64,000 nt of DNA from an uncultured Kordiimonas sp. (GCA_947503625.1 CANNEK010000003.1:558001-622000), one strand, 5' to 3'; shown: positions 9,685-19,600, numbered from the stretch's first letter. Numbers and translations: made by a program. Notes: generated by a model not told the origin, from the letters alone.

Positions 9685-10527
9685 CTACTCCGTTACCAGC
9701 GGTTCAAAGTTTTTCACCAGCTCGTCTATGGCTTTGACTTGCTCGAGGTAGGGCTGGAGAGCATGCAGCGGCAGCGCGCACGGGCCATCACACAGGGCTT
9801 CGTCAGGATTGGGATGCGCCTCGAGGAACAACCCGGCCAGACCAAGTGCCATGCCAGACCGTGTCAGGGCTGCAGCCTGCGAACGCCGACCATCGGCACT
9901 ATCGGACCTGCCACCCGGCCGTTGCAGTGCGTGGGTGGCATCAAAAATTACCGGCGCCATTTGCTTCATCATATCCATACCCAGCATATCAACGACAAGG
10001 TTATTGTAGCCAAAACTGGTGCCCCGCTCACAACACATCACGTCTTTCTTGCCGCTTTCGGCAAACTTCTTGAGGATATGCGCCATTTCCTGTGGTGCCA
10101 GAAACTGCGGTTTCTTTACATTTACCACTGCGTCCGTTGCCGCCATGGCAGCAACCAGATCTGTCTGGCGCGCCAAAAAGGCCGGAAGCTGGATTACATC
10201 AGCAACTTCGGCTGCCGCGGCCGCCTGATGCGGTTCATGAACATCTGTCAATACGGGAACATCGAATTCCTTGCGGATGTCTGACAAAATCGCCAGGCCT
10301 TCATCAAGCCCCGGCCCGCGAAAGGAATGGACAGACGAACGGTTGGCCTTGTCAAAACTTGCCTTGAAGACAAAGGGTATGGAAAGCGCTGTTGTGACCT
10401 CCCTGAAAGTGCCCGCGATATCAAACGCTAAATCCCGGCTTTCAAGAACATTCATGCCGCCAAACACGACAAAAGGCGCATCGTTAGCGACCTTGATGTT
10501 TTCCGCGATAAGAACGCTGCCCGTCAT
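9685..10527 (-). CDS. kdsA: 3-deoxy-8-phosphooctulonate synthase
   Basis: 280 residues from the ATG at 10527 ([11 protein letters not shown]). An upstream in-frame extension of 24 codons lacks family similarity, so this start is preferred. The enzyme condenses phosphoenolpyruvate with arabinose-5-phosphate to Kdo-8-[14 protein letters not shown] near the N-terminus has Asn where metal-dependent KdsA has Cys, so this is the E. coli-like metal-independent class. Further motifs are [22 protein letters not shown] and [12 protein letters not shown]. First gene of the capsule-linked Kdo operon. Confidence 0.95.
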   Translation of the reverse strand: MTGSVLIAENIKVANDAPFVVFGGMNVLESRDLAFDIAGTFREVTTALSIPFVFKASFDKANRSSVHSFRGPGLDEGLAILSDIRKEFDVPVLTDVHEPHQAAAAAEVADVIQLPAFLARQTDLVAAMAATDAVVNVKKPQFLAPQEMAHILKKFAESGKKDVMCCERGTSFGYNNLVVDMLGMDMMKQMAPVIFDATHALQRPGGRSDSADGRRSQAAALTRSGMALGLAGLFLEAHPNPDEALCDGPCALPLHALQPYLEQVKAIDELVKNFEPLVTE

Positions 10528-10631
10528 TACCGACCCCTTCCTAGCTAGTTCCATTGGTGCTGTTGCAACTTGGCTAGCGCGCCGTGCGTTAAAGCGCAAG
10601 CATCCAAATTGGGAATTTTACACAAGCGGCG

Positions 10632-11372
10632 CTATTCCGTTGCCGGGTTTACCAGCGGATCAGCCTTTGCCACAACGGGCAGGATGTCGCAATCGAACGC
10701 CACGTCTACCGTATCGCAAGACACACAGGCAACCGCCAGTTCAAATTCCGGGACAAAATGGAAAAAAATCGACAGATTTTCTGCGCCGCCAGGTGTGGGA
10801 GATGCCAGTCTGAAATGCCCCTCCCCGAAATCGATTTCCACGCCCCGCAGATACGGCATAAGCGTTCCGTTTTCGAGTTTAACGCACGATTCTTTTATCG
10901 CCCATAACGTAAAAAACAACATACGCCCCTCGGTTTCGGGCATAGCCTTCATAAGAGCGAATTCGCGGGTGGGGAAGCGGCGCTCTGCGATACGGCGCCA
11001 GTCGATAGCGTGGTCGATCTGCTGGATATCAATACCAAGGGGGGTTGTTTCTGAAACAGCGACAGCGGCGATGCCTGCCTCTGCAGCACCTGTGTGCGAA
11101 ACGGAAAAGTAAGGAGGGTCTTCGTGCCTGAAACCCTTGATCGAGATACGACCGGCACCTTCCTGCACAAGAGGCACAGCAGCGGCCGTAAGCCCCATGA
11201 AGCGCCCAAGTTCTATGCGCAACATGGTACGCGCAGCAACGAATGCCGGGCGCGCGCCCTCGTGCATTCCGGCAAGGCGGGCATGCTCGGTTTCAGAAAG
11301 AATATGCTGCTGCCCAAGCGCGGGATCAGCGGCGCGTATCTTCAGGTTTATGGCACTTGTTTGTTCCGGCAT
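10632..11372 (-). CDS. 4'-phosphopantetheinyl transferase (Sfp/AcpT-like)
   Basis: 246 residues. It transfers 4'-phosphopantetheine from CoA to a serine of a carrier protein. The superfamily motifs are visible: PLGIDIQQID near residues 123-132, with the metal-binding Asp, and LWAIKESCVKLENG near 164-177, the WxxKES motif. The FSVSHTG segment that precedes them in Sfp-type enzymes is at ~102. It is divided from kdsA by ~105 bases and has no carrier-protein or NRPS gene nearby, so its partner (fatty-acid, PUFA/PKS or siderophore carrier) is unknown. It marks the last host gene before the prophage on this side. Confidence 0.88.
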   Translation of the reverse strand: MPEQTSAINLKIRAADPALGQQHILSETEHARLAGMHEGARPAFVAARTMLRIELGRFMGLTAAAVPLVQEGAGRISIKGFRHEDPPYFSVSHTGAAEAGIAAVAVSETTPLGIDIQQIDHAIDWRRIAERRFPTREFALMKAMPETEGRMLFFTLWAIKESCVKLENGTLMPYLRGVEIDFGEGHFRLASPTPGGAENLSIFFHFVPEFELAVACVSCDTVDVAFDCDILPVVAKADPLVNPATE

Positions 11373-11442
11373 GCAGGTTTTGTATCACGGAGTGCGCCGA
11401 AGGGAACTTGAAAAAATACAGAGGAAAAACAAACCTGCTTTT

Positions 11443-12936
11443 TTAAGATAAGGGATTAACCGTGCCTTGTACGGCGTTGGGTGAATACCCCCAGGACGCG
11501 CATTTTCTGGCGGCGAAGTCTTTTATAAGGCGCTCCTGCCTGATTTCTGCGGCTTCTATTTCCAGCTCGAGGTTATAAATATCCTGTTGCGCTTTAAGCA
11601 CCTCTGCACGCAAAATTGGGTCTGTGAAGGCACTCTCGATCAACTCAACACCAAGATTTATGATGGCTGCGGTCGCAACAGCAAGATCAAACAACGTCAA
11701 TACGCGAGACAACTGCCGAACAAGCTTGTTTTCCCGACCCCACTTCAACCGTAATTCAAGATAAAACTCTACAAAGGTCTTTACTCGGTCTGTCTCTTCT
11801 TCTTGTTCGCTTTTTTCCACATTGAAGATGACATCACCAAAGAAAGGTACCAGATTGGCGCCTGCTTTCTTCAACACAATCCGGGCATGCTTCACGTCTC
11901 TCTCATTAGACTCGCGAACAATAAATGCGTTTAGCTTGTGCTGCCTCTTTTCCTGTGCTTTGCGCTTCTCCTCGATTTCACCGAGTTCAGATTCAAGGCT
12001 TATTTGCAGATCACGACAGCTTGCGCAGTGGCGTTTTTGCCCCGCAACAACATTGGAATTCAGGCTCTGCTCCAGCACTGTTGCGGCATAGTCTGAAAGG
12101 GCTTTGTTGTAGGCAGCGCCACCCTGCTCACCAGTGCTGGCGCACACCTCCGCATGGATACGCCCGACAGCATTCAATAATTTGTCTTTCCGGGGAATAC
12201 GGTACGTATCCCGCAAATCACCCCAGATCACTCTCTGGCCGAAAGTACCGGGCCCGATAGTCGAAACTCTCTGGCCAAGTTCCGCAACATTGATAGACCT
12301 GAGCTTGAAATGGCTCCCATTCGTTTTAGCAGGCAGGTAAGACCATTTTTTTCCGGTTATCTTCAGCTCTTGCTCGATAAACGTTTTCAGCGCAGGCGGC
12401 GGATTATCCAACAACTTATGCTTCTGGGGATCCAGAAACTGGCCAACGCCACCTAACGACATCGTCACATCAAATTTGCCTGTTGTCGTCGGCGTATTGA
12501 TGAAAATGACATCGTCTATATGACCAATATAAGAGGATTTCCTTGTGTGAAAAATGCGTGGAAGCGAGAGATAGGGAGGGATAAGAAAATCACTGGACGC
12601 TCTTCTGGTTCTGTTACCTTGTCTGGGTGAATATAATATTGGCGTGCCCCAGATGGCCTGCAGCCGTTCGACCAATGAACCTTTGAGCTTTTTCCTCAAG
12701 CCTTCGATTATTGGCCCTTTTGGGTCTATTCTGTTTTTGTAAGTCCATTTAGACGGCTTTCTAATCGGGTTTTCCATAAGGTATCTATGAATTTCGGCCT
12801 CAAAGGAGTTCATCTTCCCGTCAATCACGTGCTTCTTCTGTTGAAAGCCGATTGCAGTAAAGGTTGCCTGAAGCTTGGCAACGTCATGAGGGCGGTTTTT
12901 CCCACCCTTGCCAACACTCGCTGAAAGCTTAAGCAT
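11443..12936 (-). CDS. Unknown 497-residue phage-edge protein with PG-binding-like N-terminus; candidate effector
   Basis: I do not recognise a full-length family. Residues 1-50 (SVGKGGKNRPHDVAKLQATF...DGKMNS) resemble the short peptidoglycan-binding-like domain often put at the head of secreted or tail-associated proteins. The middle is basic and mixed. Near residue ~310 is a CASC pair, followed by ~60 charged residues with coiled-coil character, then a hydrophobic stretch LTLFDLAVATAAIINLGVELI (~420-440) that could insert in a membrane. The gene diverges from two plus-strand genes for single-pass membrane proteins, with one LexA box in the 73-base gap. An effector with membrane partners is an inference from this architecture; no catalytic motif was found. 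Confidence 0.55.
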   Translation of the reverse strand: MLKLSASVGKGGKNRPHDVAKLQATFTAIGFQQKKHVIDGKMNSFEAEIHRYLMENPIRKPSKWTYKNRIDPKGPIIEGLRKKLKGSLVERLQAIWGTPILYSPRQGNRTRRASSDFLIPPYLSLPRIFHTRKSSYIGHIDDVIFINTPTTTGKFDVTMSLGGVGQFLDPQKHKLLDNPPPALKTFIEQELKITGKKWSYLPAKTNGSHFKLRSINVAELGQRVSTIGPGTFGQRVIWGDLRDTYRIPRKDKLLNAVGRIHAEVCASTGEQGGAAYNKALSDYAATVLEQSLNSNVVAGQKRHCASCRDLQISLESELGEIEEKRKAQEKRQHKLNAFIVRESNERDVKHARIVLKKAGANLVPFFGDVIFNVEKSEQEEETDRVKTFVEFYLELRLKWGRENKLVRQLSRVLTLFDLAVATAAIINLGVELIESAFTDPILRAEVLKAQQDIYNLELEIEAAEIRQERLIKDFAARKCASWGYSPNAVQGTVNPLS

Positions 12937-12958
12937 TATCAGTCTCTTCTTTACTTTT

Positions 12959-12973
12959 GTTCATTTTTTGTTC
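12959..12973. promoter_or_regulatory. LexA (SOS) box
   Basis: GTTCATTTTTTGTTC is an exact GTTC-N7-GTTC direct repeat, the LexA operator form known in Alphaproteobacteria. It lies 36 bases before the ATG at 13010 and 22 bases before the divergent ATG at 12936, so it can control either or both. Confidence 0.8.
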
Positions 12974-13009
12974 TATTTTTTGATTCCATAGACATTTGAT
13001 ACAGCGCTC

Positions 13010-13567
13010 ATGAGGAATCCGTTGAAGCTGGATATTAAAAGCAAGCTTGCAAAAGCCCTGTTCGTATTGGCAGCTTTGTTCGTGGCTTATGAAGCTGTAT
13101 CGAACGGACCACAGTTTATTGTTGATCTTAAATCAGGCTTTCAATCGTCAACAGAAGCAGGGCTGGCAGCAGAACTGGCCTTTTCCATGCCATTACTTGT
13201 GAGAGAAGCGTCCCGAACAACACACTCCGCCATGACAGATGTGCTGGAAACTGATGAGTTCCACGCACGACTGCCTACAGTCCGTGACGAAATGGCCTAT
13301 GCCAGAACTGTTCTCATCAGGACCGTGGAAAATTTAATTAAGGGTGAAAGTTTTCATGCTGCTCAGGCGATAGAGGACCGACTGAAAACAGTCTCCATTA
13401 TTTCACAGGACTACCTGCACCTCATAAAATCAATTGAGGAAAACGCCATTGTGCCAGGCCACATTGATCAGAAAATCCATGTTTTGGATCTCAGGGAATT
13501 AACCGCGTCTTATAGAAAAGCCTTGTCCGATTTGGGGACAGTGATTGAGGAACAGGCTGGCCACTAG
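13010..13567 (+). CDS. SOS-boxed single-pass membrane protein, unknown
   Basis: 185 residues. A short basic N-terminus is followed by one membrane segment (ALFVLAALFVAYEAV, ~15-30); the rest (~150 residues) is soluble, helical, charged and probably periplasmic. No family recognised. The start is the first ATG after the LexA box. A second, similarly built gene follows after 45 bases, so the two are likely an operon transcribed away from the 497-residue gene. Placement suggests a protective or partner role for that protein, or a host-lysis function, but sequence alone does not decide this. Confidence 0.65.
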   Translation: MRNPLKLDIKSKLAKALFVLAALFVAYEAVSNGPQFIVDLKSGFQSSTEAGLAAELAFSMPLLVREASRTTHSAMTDVLETDEFHARLPTVRDEMAYARTVLIRTVENLIKGESFHAAQAIEDRLKTVSIISQDYLHLIKSIEENAIVPGHIDQKIHVLDLRELTASYRKALSDLGTVIEEQAGH

Positions 13568-13612
13568 AACTGCGGCAGAGTATGGCAAGTAAATGACTGC
13601 TGGGGATAAACC

Positions 13613-14224
13613 ATGAACTCTCGAAAATCCGGCACATCGCTCAAGACTATAGTTTTTTTGGGGTTTATAATTTTTGCCGCCTTGTTGGCAGGGCGCAACT
13701 ATCTCCTGCCAATCCTGGGGGAATTTGCATACAACGCGCGGAAATGCGCCAACCCTGAAGCGATTGACAGGAAGAAACGAGTTGAAGCCCTGCTGAAAGA
13801 CCTCAGTCTTCTAGATTTCAGGCTGTCTATAGAAATGGATACCGCCTTTTCAACAACTGAAGATGGCATTTTTGAACAGAAGGAATACATCCTCCTATTG
13901 CATGAAAATATACTTGCCGTAAGGTCGGAAATTTTTGATATCATGCAAGGCATTGGCAGCGAGAACTGGTGGCTTTCCTACACCAGAATCGAAAAAACTC
14001 TGGCGGAATTCGCCTATCATACGGCAGCCATTGAGAAAGCGCATGCGAAGGCAGTAGCCAGTATCAATGAAGACCTCGGGAAGTCTGACAGTGAAGTCCA
14101 AGCCAGCCCCAAAAAGCATCCAATGACGTTGAGAGACTATAAAAAACAGATGTCTGCCGCTTATCCCGCGGGCATTTCGAGCATACTTATGTGGATAAAA
14201 GAAGACTGTCAGGAGAAGGGTTAG
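13613..14224 (+). CDS. Second single-pass membrane protein of the SOS-boxed pair, unknown
   Basis: 203 residues. N-terminal SRKSGTSLK is followed by a membrane segment (TIVFLGFIIFAALLAG, ~12-27), then a soluble helical region of the kind seen in the preceding gene. The two may be distant paralogues, since both have ~150-residue helical outer domains with similar spacing, but identity is too low to claim by eye. GGGGAT lies before the ATG as a likely ribosome site. It converges on the lysis genes of the phage (minus strand), with 39 bases between stops. Confidence 0.65.
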   Translation: MNSRKSGTSLKTIVFLGFIIFAALLAGRNYLLPILGEFAYNARKCANPEAIDRKKRVEALLKDLSLLDFRLSIEMDTAFSTTEDGIFEQKEYILLLHENILAVRSEIFDIMQGIGSENWWLSYTRIEKTLAEFAYHTAAIEKAHAKAVASINEDLGKSDSEVQASPKKHPMTLRDYKKQMSAAYPAGISSILMWIKEDCQEKG

Positions 14225-14263
14225 AGATCGTTTATAAGGATGCGACGCAGGCATGTATGTGCT

Positions 14264-14680
14264 TCATCTTTTTGTCCATCCGTCCCGGCTGACGCCCTTA
14301 AGCTTCTCAACGGTTCTGAGCCCCCCGAGCCCCAACATGGACAACAGCACTGTAACAAGCGTTTCTGTGCCATTCAGCGCAGGTGGTGCAGGCATGTCGG
14401 GGAAGAAGGCCAGCCTAAGCCAGTTGGCTATGTCGAATCCGGCAAAATGCCAGGCAAGAGACAAGCCACACACCCAGCCAACAAAAGGCCTCCAACCTGC
14501 AACAAAAACAGACGGATGCCGGGCTTCGGTCTTGTTGATTTCCATCTGCGCAAGCCCGGCGCGCAGCATCTCCATTTCCAGTTCATGGCTGAATTTCTGG
14601 CGGGCGTTTTTGTCAGGGATAAGCCTTTCCAGCGGCGCTTTGATCACATCCAGAATTGTACCGATAATGGGGATGCTCAT
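14264..14680 (-). CDS. GTA-type three-TM holin
   Basis: 138 residues from ATG at 14680. It has an amphipathic N-terminal part (LDVIKAPLERLIPDKNARQKF), a central pair of membrane segments around FVAGWRPFVGWVCGLSLAWHF, and a third at TLVTVLLSMLGLGGLRTVEK. This matches the '3TM holin' family found in gene transfer agents and related phages, which opens the inner membrane for the endolysin. The start overlaps the stop of a 32-codon ORF by ATGA, which favours 14680 over the ATG four codons upstream. It is the last gene of the lysis cassette. Confidence 0.85.
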   Translation of the reverse strand: MSIPIIGTILDVIKAPLERLIPDKNARQKFSHELEMEMLRAGLAQMEINKTEARHPSVFVAGWRPFVGWVCGLSLAWHFAGFDIANWLRLAFFPDMPAPPALNGTETLVTVLLSMLGLGGLRTVEKLKGVSRDGWTKR

Positions 14681-14775
14681 GCCGGGCTCCAACTCAAAAA
14701 GGCCCTAAGCAAAACCCCCAGGCCAACAACGGACATCACGGAAATGCAGAAATCCTCAATAGCTTCACGCCTCAT
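14677..14775 (-). CDS. Small (32-residue) membrane peptide in lysis cassette
   Basis: An ATG at 14775 overlaps the end of the M15 peptidase gene by 11 bases, and the TGA at 14677 overlaps the holin start by four. The peptide is REAIEDF followed by a hydrophobic stretch (CISVMSVVGLGVLLRAF), so it could form one membrane helix. The tight coupling on both sides suggests that it is translated. It could be a holin regulator or accessory lysis peptide; no family is known to me. Confidence 0.5.
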   Translation of the reverse strand: MRREAIEDFCISVMSVVGLGVLLRAFLSWSPA

Positions 14776-15346
14776 CATCCTGCCCCTCCTGCATATCTTC
14801 AGGCCGCTTGATGCCCTCAAGCGTTTTCTTGCTCTCTGATGTTTTGATAATCGTCAGGGCTTCGCCGCGATTGGGACCAAACCGCCGATGCGAGACATGC
14901 AGCCACTCCACCCAGTGACCATCACGCCGGAGCGCCTCATAGATCAGTTGATCAAAGGGAATGGCGGAAGCGGCAATTGCCTGCGCCGCATCCAAACACG
15001 GGATACCTTGAATGATGATATCCGCAGCTTCTCCGAACAGATGCTGGCTTGTCACCGCCCCACCGATGAGCCGGTTGAGTGTGGAACAGCGAAAACCCGA
15101 CGTAACTACCACACACCGGCCAAACAGGGCACGAACAGGCTCCAGCACATTCTGTGCAAGCGCGCGCAGATTTGCAACTTCTGCCTCTTCGCGCGGTATG
15201 TTGTAAAGCTGATACTTCTCGGCTGTCTGGCTTCTGGTGAATTCCTGCAGGCGAAAGTGCGGGCTCAGGCTCATGCGTTCGTCAATCATCGCCGGTGTGG
15301 CCTCAGGAACCACGTGCCTGCGTGTTTTTGCAATCGACATGCTCAT
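14765..15346 (-). CDS. Endolysin, peptidase M15A family
   Basis: 193 residues from ATG at 15346, which overlaps the preceding stop by ATGA; three in-frame codons upstream are an alternative start. A zinc D,D-carboxypeptidase-like domain spans ~15-140: FRLQEFTRS, TSGFRCSTLNRLIGG, SQHLFGEAADI with the His and Asp ligands, and WLHVSH with the last His. It cleaves peptide crosslinks in peptidoglycan during lysis. A ~50-residue charged tail follows. No signal peptide is seen, so release depends on the neighbouring holin. Confidence 0.88.
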   Translation of the reverse strand: MSMSIAKTRRHVVPEATPAMIDERMSLSPHFRLQEFTRSQTAEKYQLYNIPREEAEVANLRALAQNVLEPVRALFGRCVVVTSGFRCSTLNRLIGGAVTSQHLFGEAADIIIQGIPCLDAAQAIAASAIPFDQLIYEALRRDGHWVEWLHVSHRRFGPNRGEALTIIKTSESKKTLEGIKRPEDMQEGQDDEA

Positions 15347-15585
15347 GCCAGCCATCCCAGTTTGTCAGAGATGAGAAACAGCAGCAGACCGCCAATTTGC
15401 GCGAGCACAAGCAGCATCAGTTTGATCACGATAGACCAGCGTTTGCTGCATTCGATTTCGTGCCGTTCGATCCGGTCAAACGCGAGAGTGGCTCTCAGAA
15501 GCGCCGCATTGGCCGTGCTACTGCCGTCGCCGTTAAAGCCAGGAAAGTCGGGCGTATATTCCTGTTTGGAGGAGGCTGCAGTCAT
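15343..15585 (-). CDS. Small single-pass membrane protein, lysis cassette
   Basis: 80 residues: a hydrophilic N-terminus, a central helix (NAALLRATLAFDRIERHEIE), a Lys/Arg turn, and a C-terminal membrane segment (IVIKLMLLVLAQIGGLLLFLI). Both ends overlap neighbouring genes by four bases, which is usual for translationally coupled phage lysis genes. It may be a second holin, an antiholin or an anchor. The C-terminal membrane helix also resembles small proteins of the XhlA/haemolysin type, but I cannot confirm that. Confidence 0.7.
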   Translation of the reverse strand: MTAASSKQEYTPDFPGFNGDGSSTANAALLRATLAFDRIERHEIECSKRWSIVIKLMLLVLAQIGGLLLFLISDKLGWLA

Positions 15586-15965
15586 GGCAGAACCTCCAGA
15601 AAAACAACGCTGGCAACACCGGAAACCAGAGCCATTATCGCAGCAAGAAACCGCTTTTTCTCGAGGGCATGCCAGTGCCAGAAAGCAAAAGACCGTGGGT
15701 GCGGCAGAAAGAACACCGGGTCCCAGTCTGTCGCCGCTCGCTCGGCCCCCATACCCCAGAACAGCATCAGCAACCCAAACGCCCAGAAGGTCCCAAAGGT
15801 CGACAATGAAACCGGGCCTGCTGCCGCAACAGCCGTTGGAACAGCGTAAAGAAAAAGCGATAGCGCACCGCGTTTCAGCGCGGGCCGCGTGTGGAACAAT
15901 ACATAAAAAAAACGGCCCAGGGTTTTACCAAGGACCGCTTTCGCAGACAGTAAAAGTTGTTTCAT
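15582..15965 (-). CDS. Phage multi-pass membrane protein, unknown
   Basis: 127 residues with three likely membrane segments: around GALSLFLYAVPTAVAAAG (~33-50), FWAFGLLMLFWGMG (~60-73), and FLAAIMALVSGVASVVFLEV at the C-terminus. It begins the lysis cassette, directly downstream of the tail genes and overlapping the next gene by four bases. A holin-like role is plausible from position. No family signature recognised. Confidence 0.65.
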   Translation of the reverse strand: MKQLLLSAKAVLGKTLGRFFYVLFHTRPALKRGALSLFLYAVPTAVAAAGPVSLSTFGTFWAFGLLMLFWGMGAERAATDWDPVFFLPHPRSFAFWHWHALEKKRFLAAIMALVSGVASVVFLEVLP

Positions 15966-15995
15966 GGTTATCGGGTCTCCATTGATGCCCCTGGA

Positions 15996-16622
15996 TCAAT
16001 CCTCAAGCAATGCCAAAGCGGCCTTGACCGCTGCATGCGTTGTTGCGCTATCCAGTGCTTCCTTGATAGTCAGATACGTTTGCTCGTGCGCGATCATTGT
16101 GGCCGCTTCTGCCGCCTGTTTGGACTTGATGCCTGCCACGACCTGGGCAGCAGTCTTGTTCTTCACCGCCATTTCCGTCGTGATATAAGGACCAACAACA
16201 AGACTGTCGTCCTCATAGGCCGCAACCTCGGCCAGTTTGGCAGTGTGAATTCTATCTCGACGAACACCCGTCAACGTAGCTTTTTCAGTGCGTACCGCAA
16301 TGCGGGTTTCCAGCGCCCGAATTGCGCTCGCGCGGTAGACCTCCAGATCGCCCTCATCGCGTGCAAGACATTCATCCGTGCCAATCAACTCCCAATCACC
16401 GCCAACAAGCTTCTTATAATCATAAAGCGATTTATCAGGATCGGGCAGCGATAGTGGAAGAGTGAAAGTTGCTGTGCGCACAACGCCAATTGGCAATGGT
16501 TCCGCCACCTCGCGTAGCGATCCATATCCCACAACACGGTCATTGGCATCAAAATCAACCTGCAGGCGCTCGCTGGCCGTAACGTTCAGGGTATTTTCGG
16601 TAATATCATCTGAACCACTCAT
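15996..16622 (-). CDS. Phage protein after tail-tip gene, probable tail-fibre accessory
   Basis: 208 residues. The first ~100 resemble a receptor-binding or fibre-associated fold rich in beta residues (RLQVDFDANDRVVGYGSL). The second half is helical and Ala/Lys-rich (TAAQVVAGIKSKQAAEAATM). The start overlaps the stop of the tail-tip gene by ATGA, so it is made with it. Proteins in this position are often fibre chaperones or tip-associated fibres; that is inference from position only. Confidence 0.6.
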   Translation of the reverse strand: MSGSDDITENTLNVTASERLQVDFDANDRVVGYGSLREVAEPLPIGVVRTATFTLPLSLPDPDKSLYDYKKLVGGDWELIGTDECLARDEGDLEVYRASAIRALETRIAVRTEKATLTGVRRDRIHTAKLAEVAAYEDDSLVVGPYITTEMAVKNKTAAQVVAGIKSKQAAEAATMIAHEQTYLTIKEALDSATTHAAVKAALALLED

Positions 16623-19600
16623 TTTCTCACCGCCGTCACCGTTAGGGAAAAATTGTCGAAGTAGGCCCGGTCCGAGATCTGTTGCTCGCCGTTACCCCAT
16701 GCCTGAAGCCGGTACTCGTAGGTATCGGAAGCCGGTGGTGTATCTGTATATTCAGAGCCAATCGGAATGCGCTGCGTGCTTGCACCGATATCCGTCATTT
16801 CCAATAGCTGGGACATGGTTCTGATCGTCGACCAGGAACCGCCTGCTGTTCGGCGCTGCCAGCGGCCATAACATTTGATCGGATCGTCTTTACACCGGAA
16901 CGTGGCACTGAAGGCGAGCTGGACCGCTGCTCCGTTCCCCGCATCGAATGGTATGCCGGTTATCGCGCTGCCTACGGTGCCATAGCTTTGCGCTTCATAG
17001 TTCAATAACAGGCTGGTGCCTTGATAACTCTTTGGCAGAGACGCAGCATTATTGGCCAGATGTTCCGTGTTGCTGATCCGGACGGCACCCAACTCCGGCG
17101 CCCCGCCAAGCGTCAGGATTGTCGGAGTGAACGTAAGCCAGTTAAACGGACTGGAGGCCTGTTTGGTCGCGGCTCCGATAACGATATAGCTATCAAGGTC
17201 CGAAGAGGGCCAGCTTGCCCAGCCCACGCCGCGCTTCTGGTAGGTCCATGTGCCTGCGTTGTCCTTGTAGGCCATTGCCGTATGGGCATTCGCCTGCGAA
17301 GAAGAGTGCGTGAAACGGCGGGAACCGGTTGTGTCCAGAACAACATAAACTTCGGTTGCGCCTGATATTGTGGTGTTTGATATCGCTGCCGCGTTTTCAT
17401 CATTGCCGGATGAGGGGATGTTACCACCCCATGTAAACTCGGTGCCATCCGGCAAAGTAACCCGGGCGGCCTCCGCTTTATTCGGTGTGCCGTTCCGGTA
17501 GCCATAAAAACTGATATAGGTGGGTAAGTTGCTACCGCCCGTCTCGGCATCCAGTCCAACCTGACCGACATAGGCAATAGGGCTTGCACCATCAGCGCCA
17601 TCGGTTCCATCCGTGCCGTCTGACCCGTCAGCACCGCGATCACCTTTTTCGCCAATGATGCGTTGCGCTGCGGACCAGCCACCACCCGTTAGCCTCTGCC
17701 GCATATAAAGATCGCCGGTCTGGAACACCGTGTGCCACGGCGCGGAGCCATTAACCGAGTATTCGATTTCCAGACCAAGGCCGCCTATTTCCCGTGGGCT
17801 GGACCAACTGCCGATCAGAGTATCAGCCGCACTTTTCAGGCCTTTTGACATCCACAAGGGATTTCCGTTGGCTACAGGAGGGCCATCTGACCACCCCGCA
17901 GGACTGTCTCCTGAAGGCGTCGTGGGCTGGCTGGCCGAACGCCTGAAGATGATATCGAAGTATCCACCATCGGATCCGGCCGCACCATCAGCGCCAACCT
18001 GCGCGAGAATTTCCCAGTAAACAGGGTCTGTCAGTGCCGTGCCAATAGCACCAATTGTCGAGATAAACACATATGACGAGCCCCCTGACGTGACGATATC
18101 TCCGCGCTCATATAGGGTGATTGCACTATATGCACCTCGAAATTCCGTTCTGTTGGCGCCGTTTTCAATTGTATCCAGCTTGCTGATCGTGGTCGCCGTC
18201 AGGTCAACTGGGTCCACCACGGCCTCGATGGAACGCTGACGCAGCCGCGTAACATAGCTGACAACCACACGGTAAAGGCGGTTATCAACCAGATCAGGAA
18301 TACGGCATGCCTTCGCCGCGCTATCCAGTATGATTGTGCCTTGATAGTCATCGCCTGAAAAATCCGTGTCGGCGTTATCGCGCCACTTCACTTCGATATG
18401 GTCAACAGGTACGCCGGAGGTAGGTGGGTCCCATGTCGCATGGATACCGCTGATAACCGACCCGTCTGCCTTTTGAACGTGATACTCCACCGCCTGCAGA
18501 TTGTTGATGGCGCTTGGGTCCCGCCACGCATCGGCGTTGTCATCATTGGGCCCCAAAGGTTCATTATCCGGCGCTTCAGCACCGTAGACCAATGGATCAT
18601 ATCGCATCAGATCGACAGATACATCAAGCGTGCCGGAAACCCCGGTTTTTTCAACGATAAAAAGATTGTCGGGGGCTGAATATCCTTTTTCAGGAAGATC
18701 AAGCGCAATCACCTCGCCCGGCTCCAGCAACAAAGCCTCAGGCGCCAGTTTCAAATCCCGTATACGCTCACCGACCCTGCTTCTGCGCACGCTGAATTCT
18801 GCGAAGGCTTTCGCACGGTAGAAGTCCGTAACAGTTGTCAGGCTTTTATTGGTGTGCAACTCGCGGCCACCGTCCTCGGCAAGAAACGCTGCATAGTCAG
18901 ACGACCCCCGCTCCGGCCATGAAACAGTATCTTCTTCAAAGTTTTTGTTGGCGTTCGGGAATTCAACCGTCACCCGGTTCAATCTCTCCGACCGGCTGCC
19001 ACGCTCAACCGACCATCCACCCAAAATGGTGTTTTCATCGAATGTCATAACCGGGCCACTGACCGCATCTTCAATGACCAGCCTGTGCCTGCCGTTCGAC
19101 CACGAAAGGGACCAGCCGAATTCTTCAAGTAGCGCGCGAATGTTTTCCACAACACCGCGTTTCGGATCAATTATGGCGTCGGCCTCGTACCGGGCCTGCG
19201 ACGTACCTGCCTGATTGGGCCTGTAGGTTGGATACTGCTGATCGATATCTACTCTGATGCGGTCGCCGGTGTGCCAGTCATACCAGTCAGGAACGGCGCT
19301 GCCGGTTTGGTTGGTTACAACCGCCGGAATTGAAACGGTTTCATCGCACACATCGGCAGCCGCCTTGAAACTGTCCATGTCCAGCTCACCCGCAGGTGCA
19401 CCAAACCCGAAAGAACCCATCATATAGTTCAGCACAACAAGTGCCCGGTTATTGCCGTACGTCCATGTGCTGTCATCACTGAAACTTTGGTTGCCCATGC
19501 CACCATATGCAGGGTCCTGCCGCGGATCATAAAGCCGAAGGCCTTTTATATCGGCGCGCAACCGTGGCTCGGAACGGTATTGCGGAAACTTGGTCGAATT

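Noticed and set aside
15000-15985. 365-codon plus-strand frame across the lysis genes
   Set aside because: Low-complexity Arg/Pro reading antisense to four coupled minus-strand genes with family signatures.
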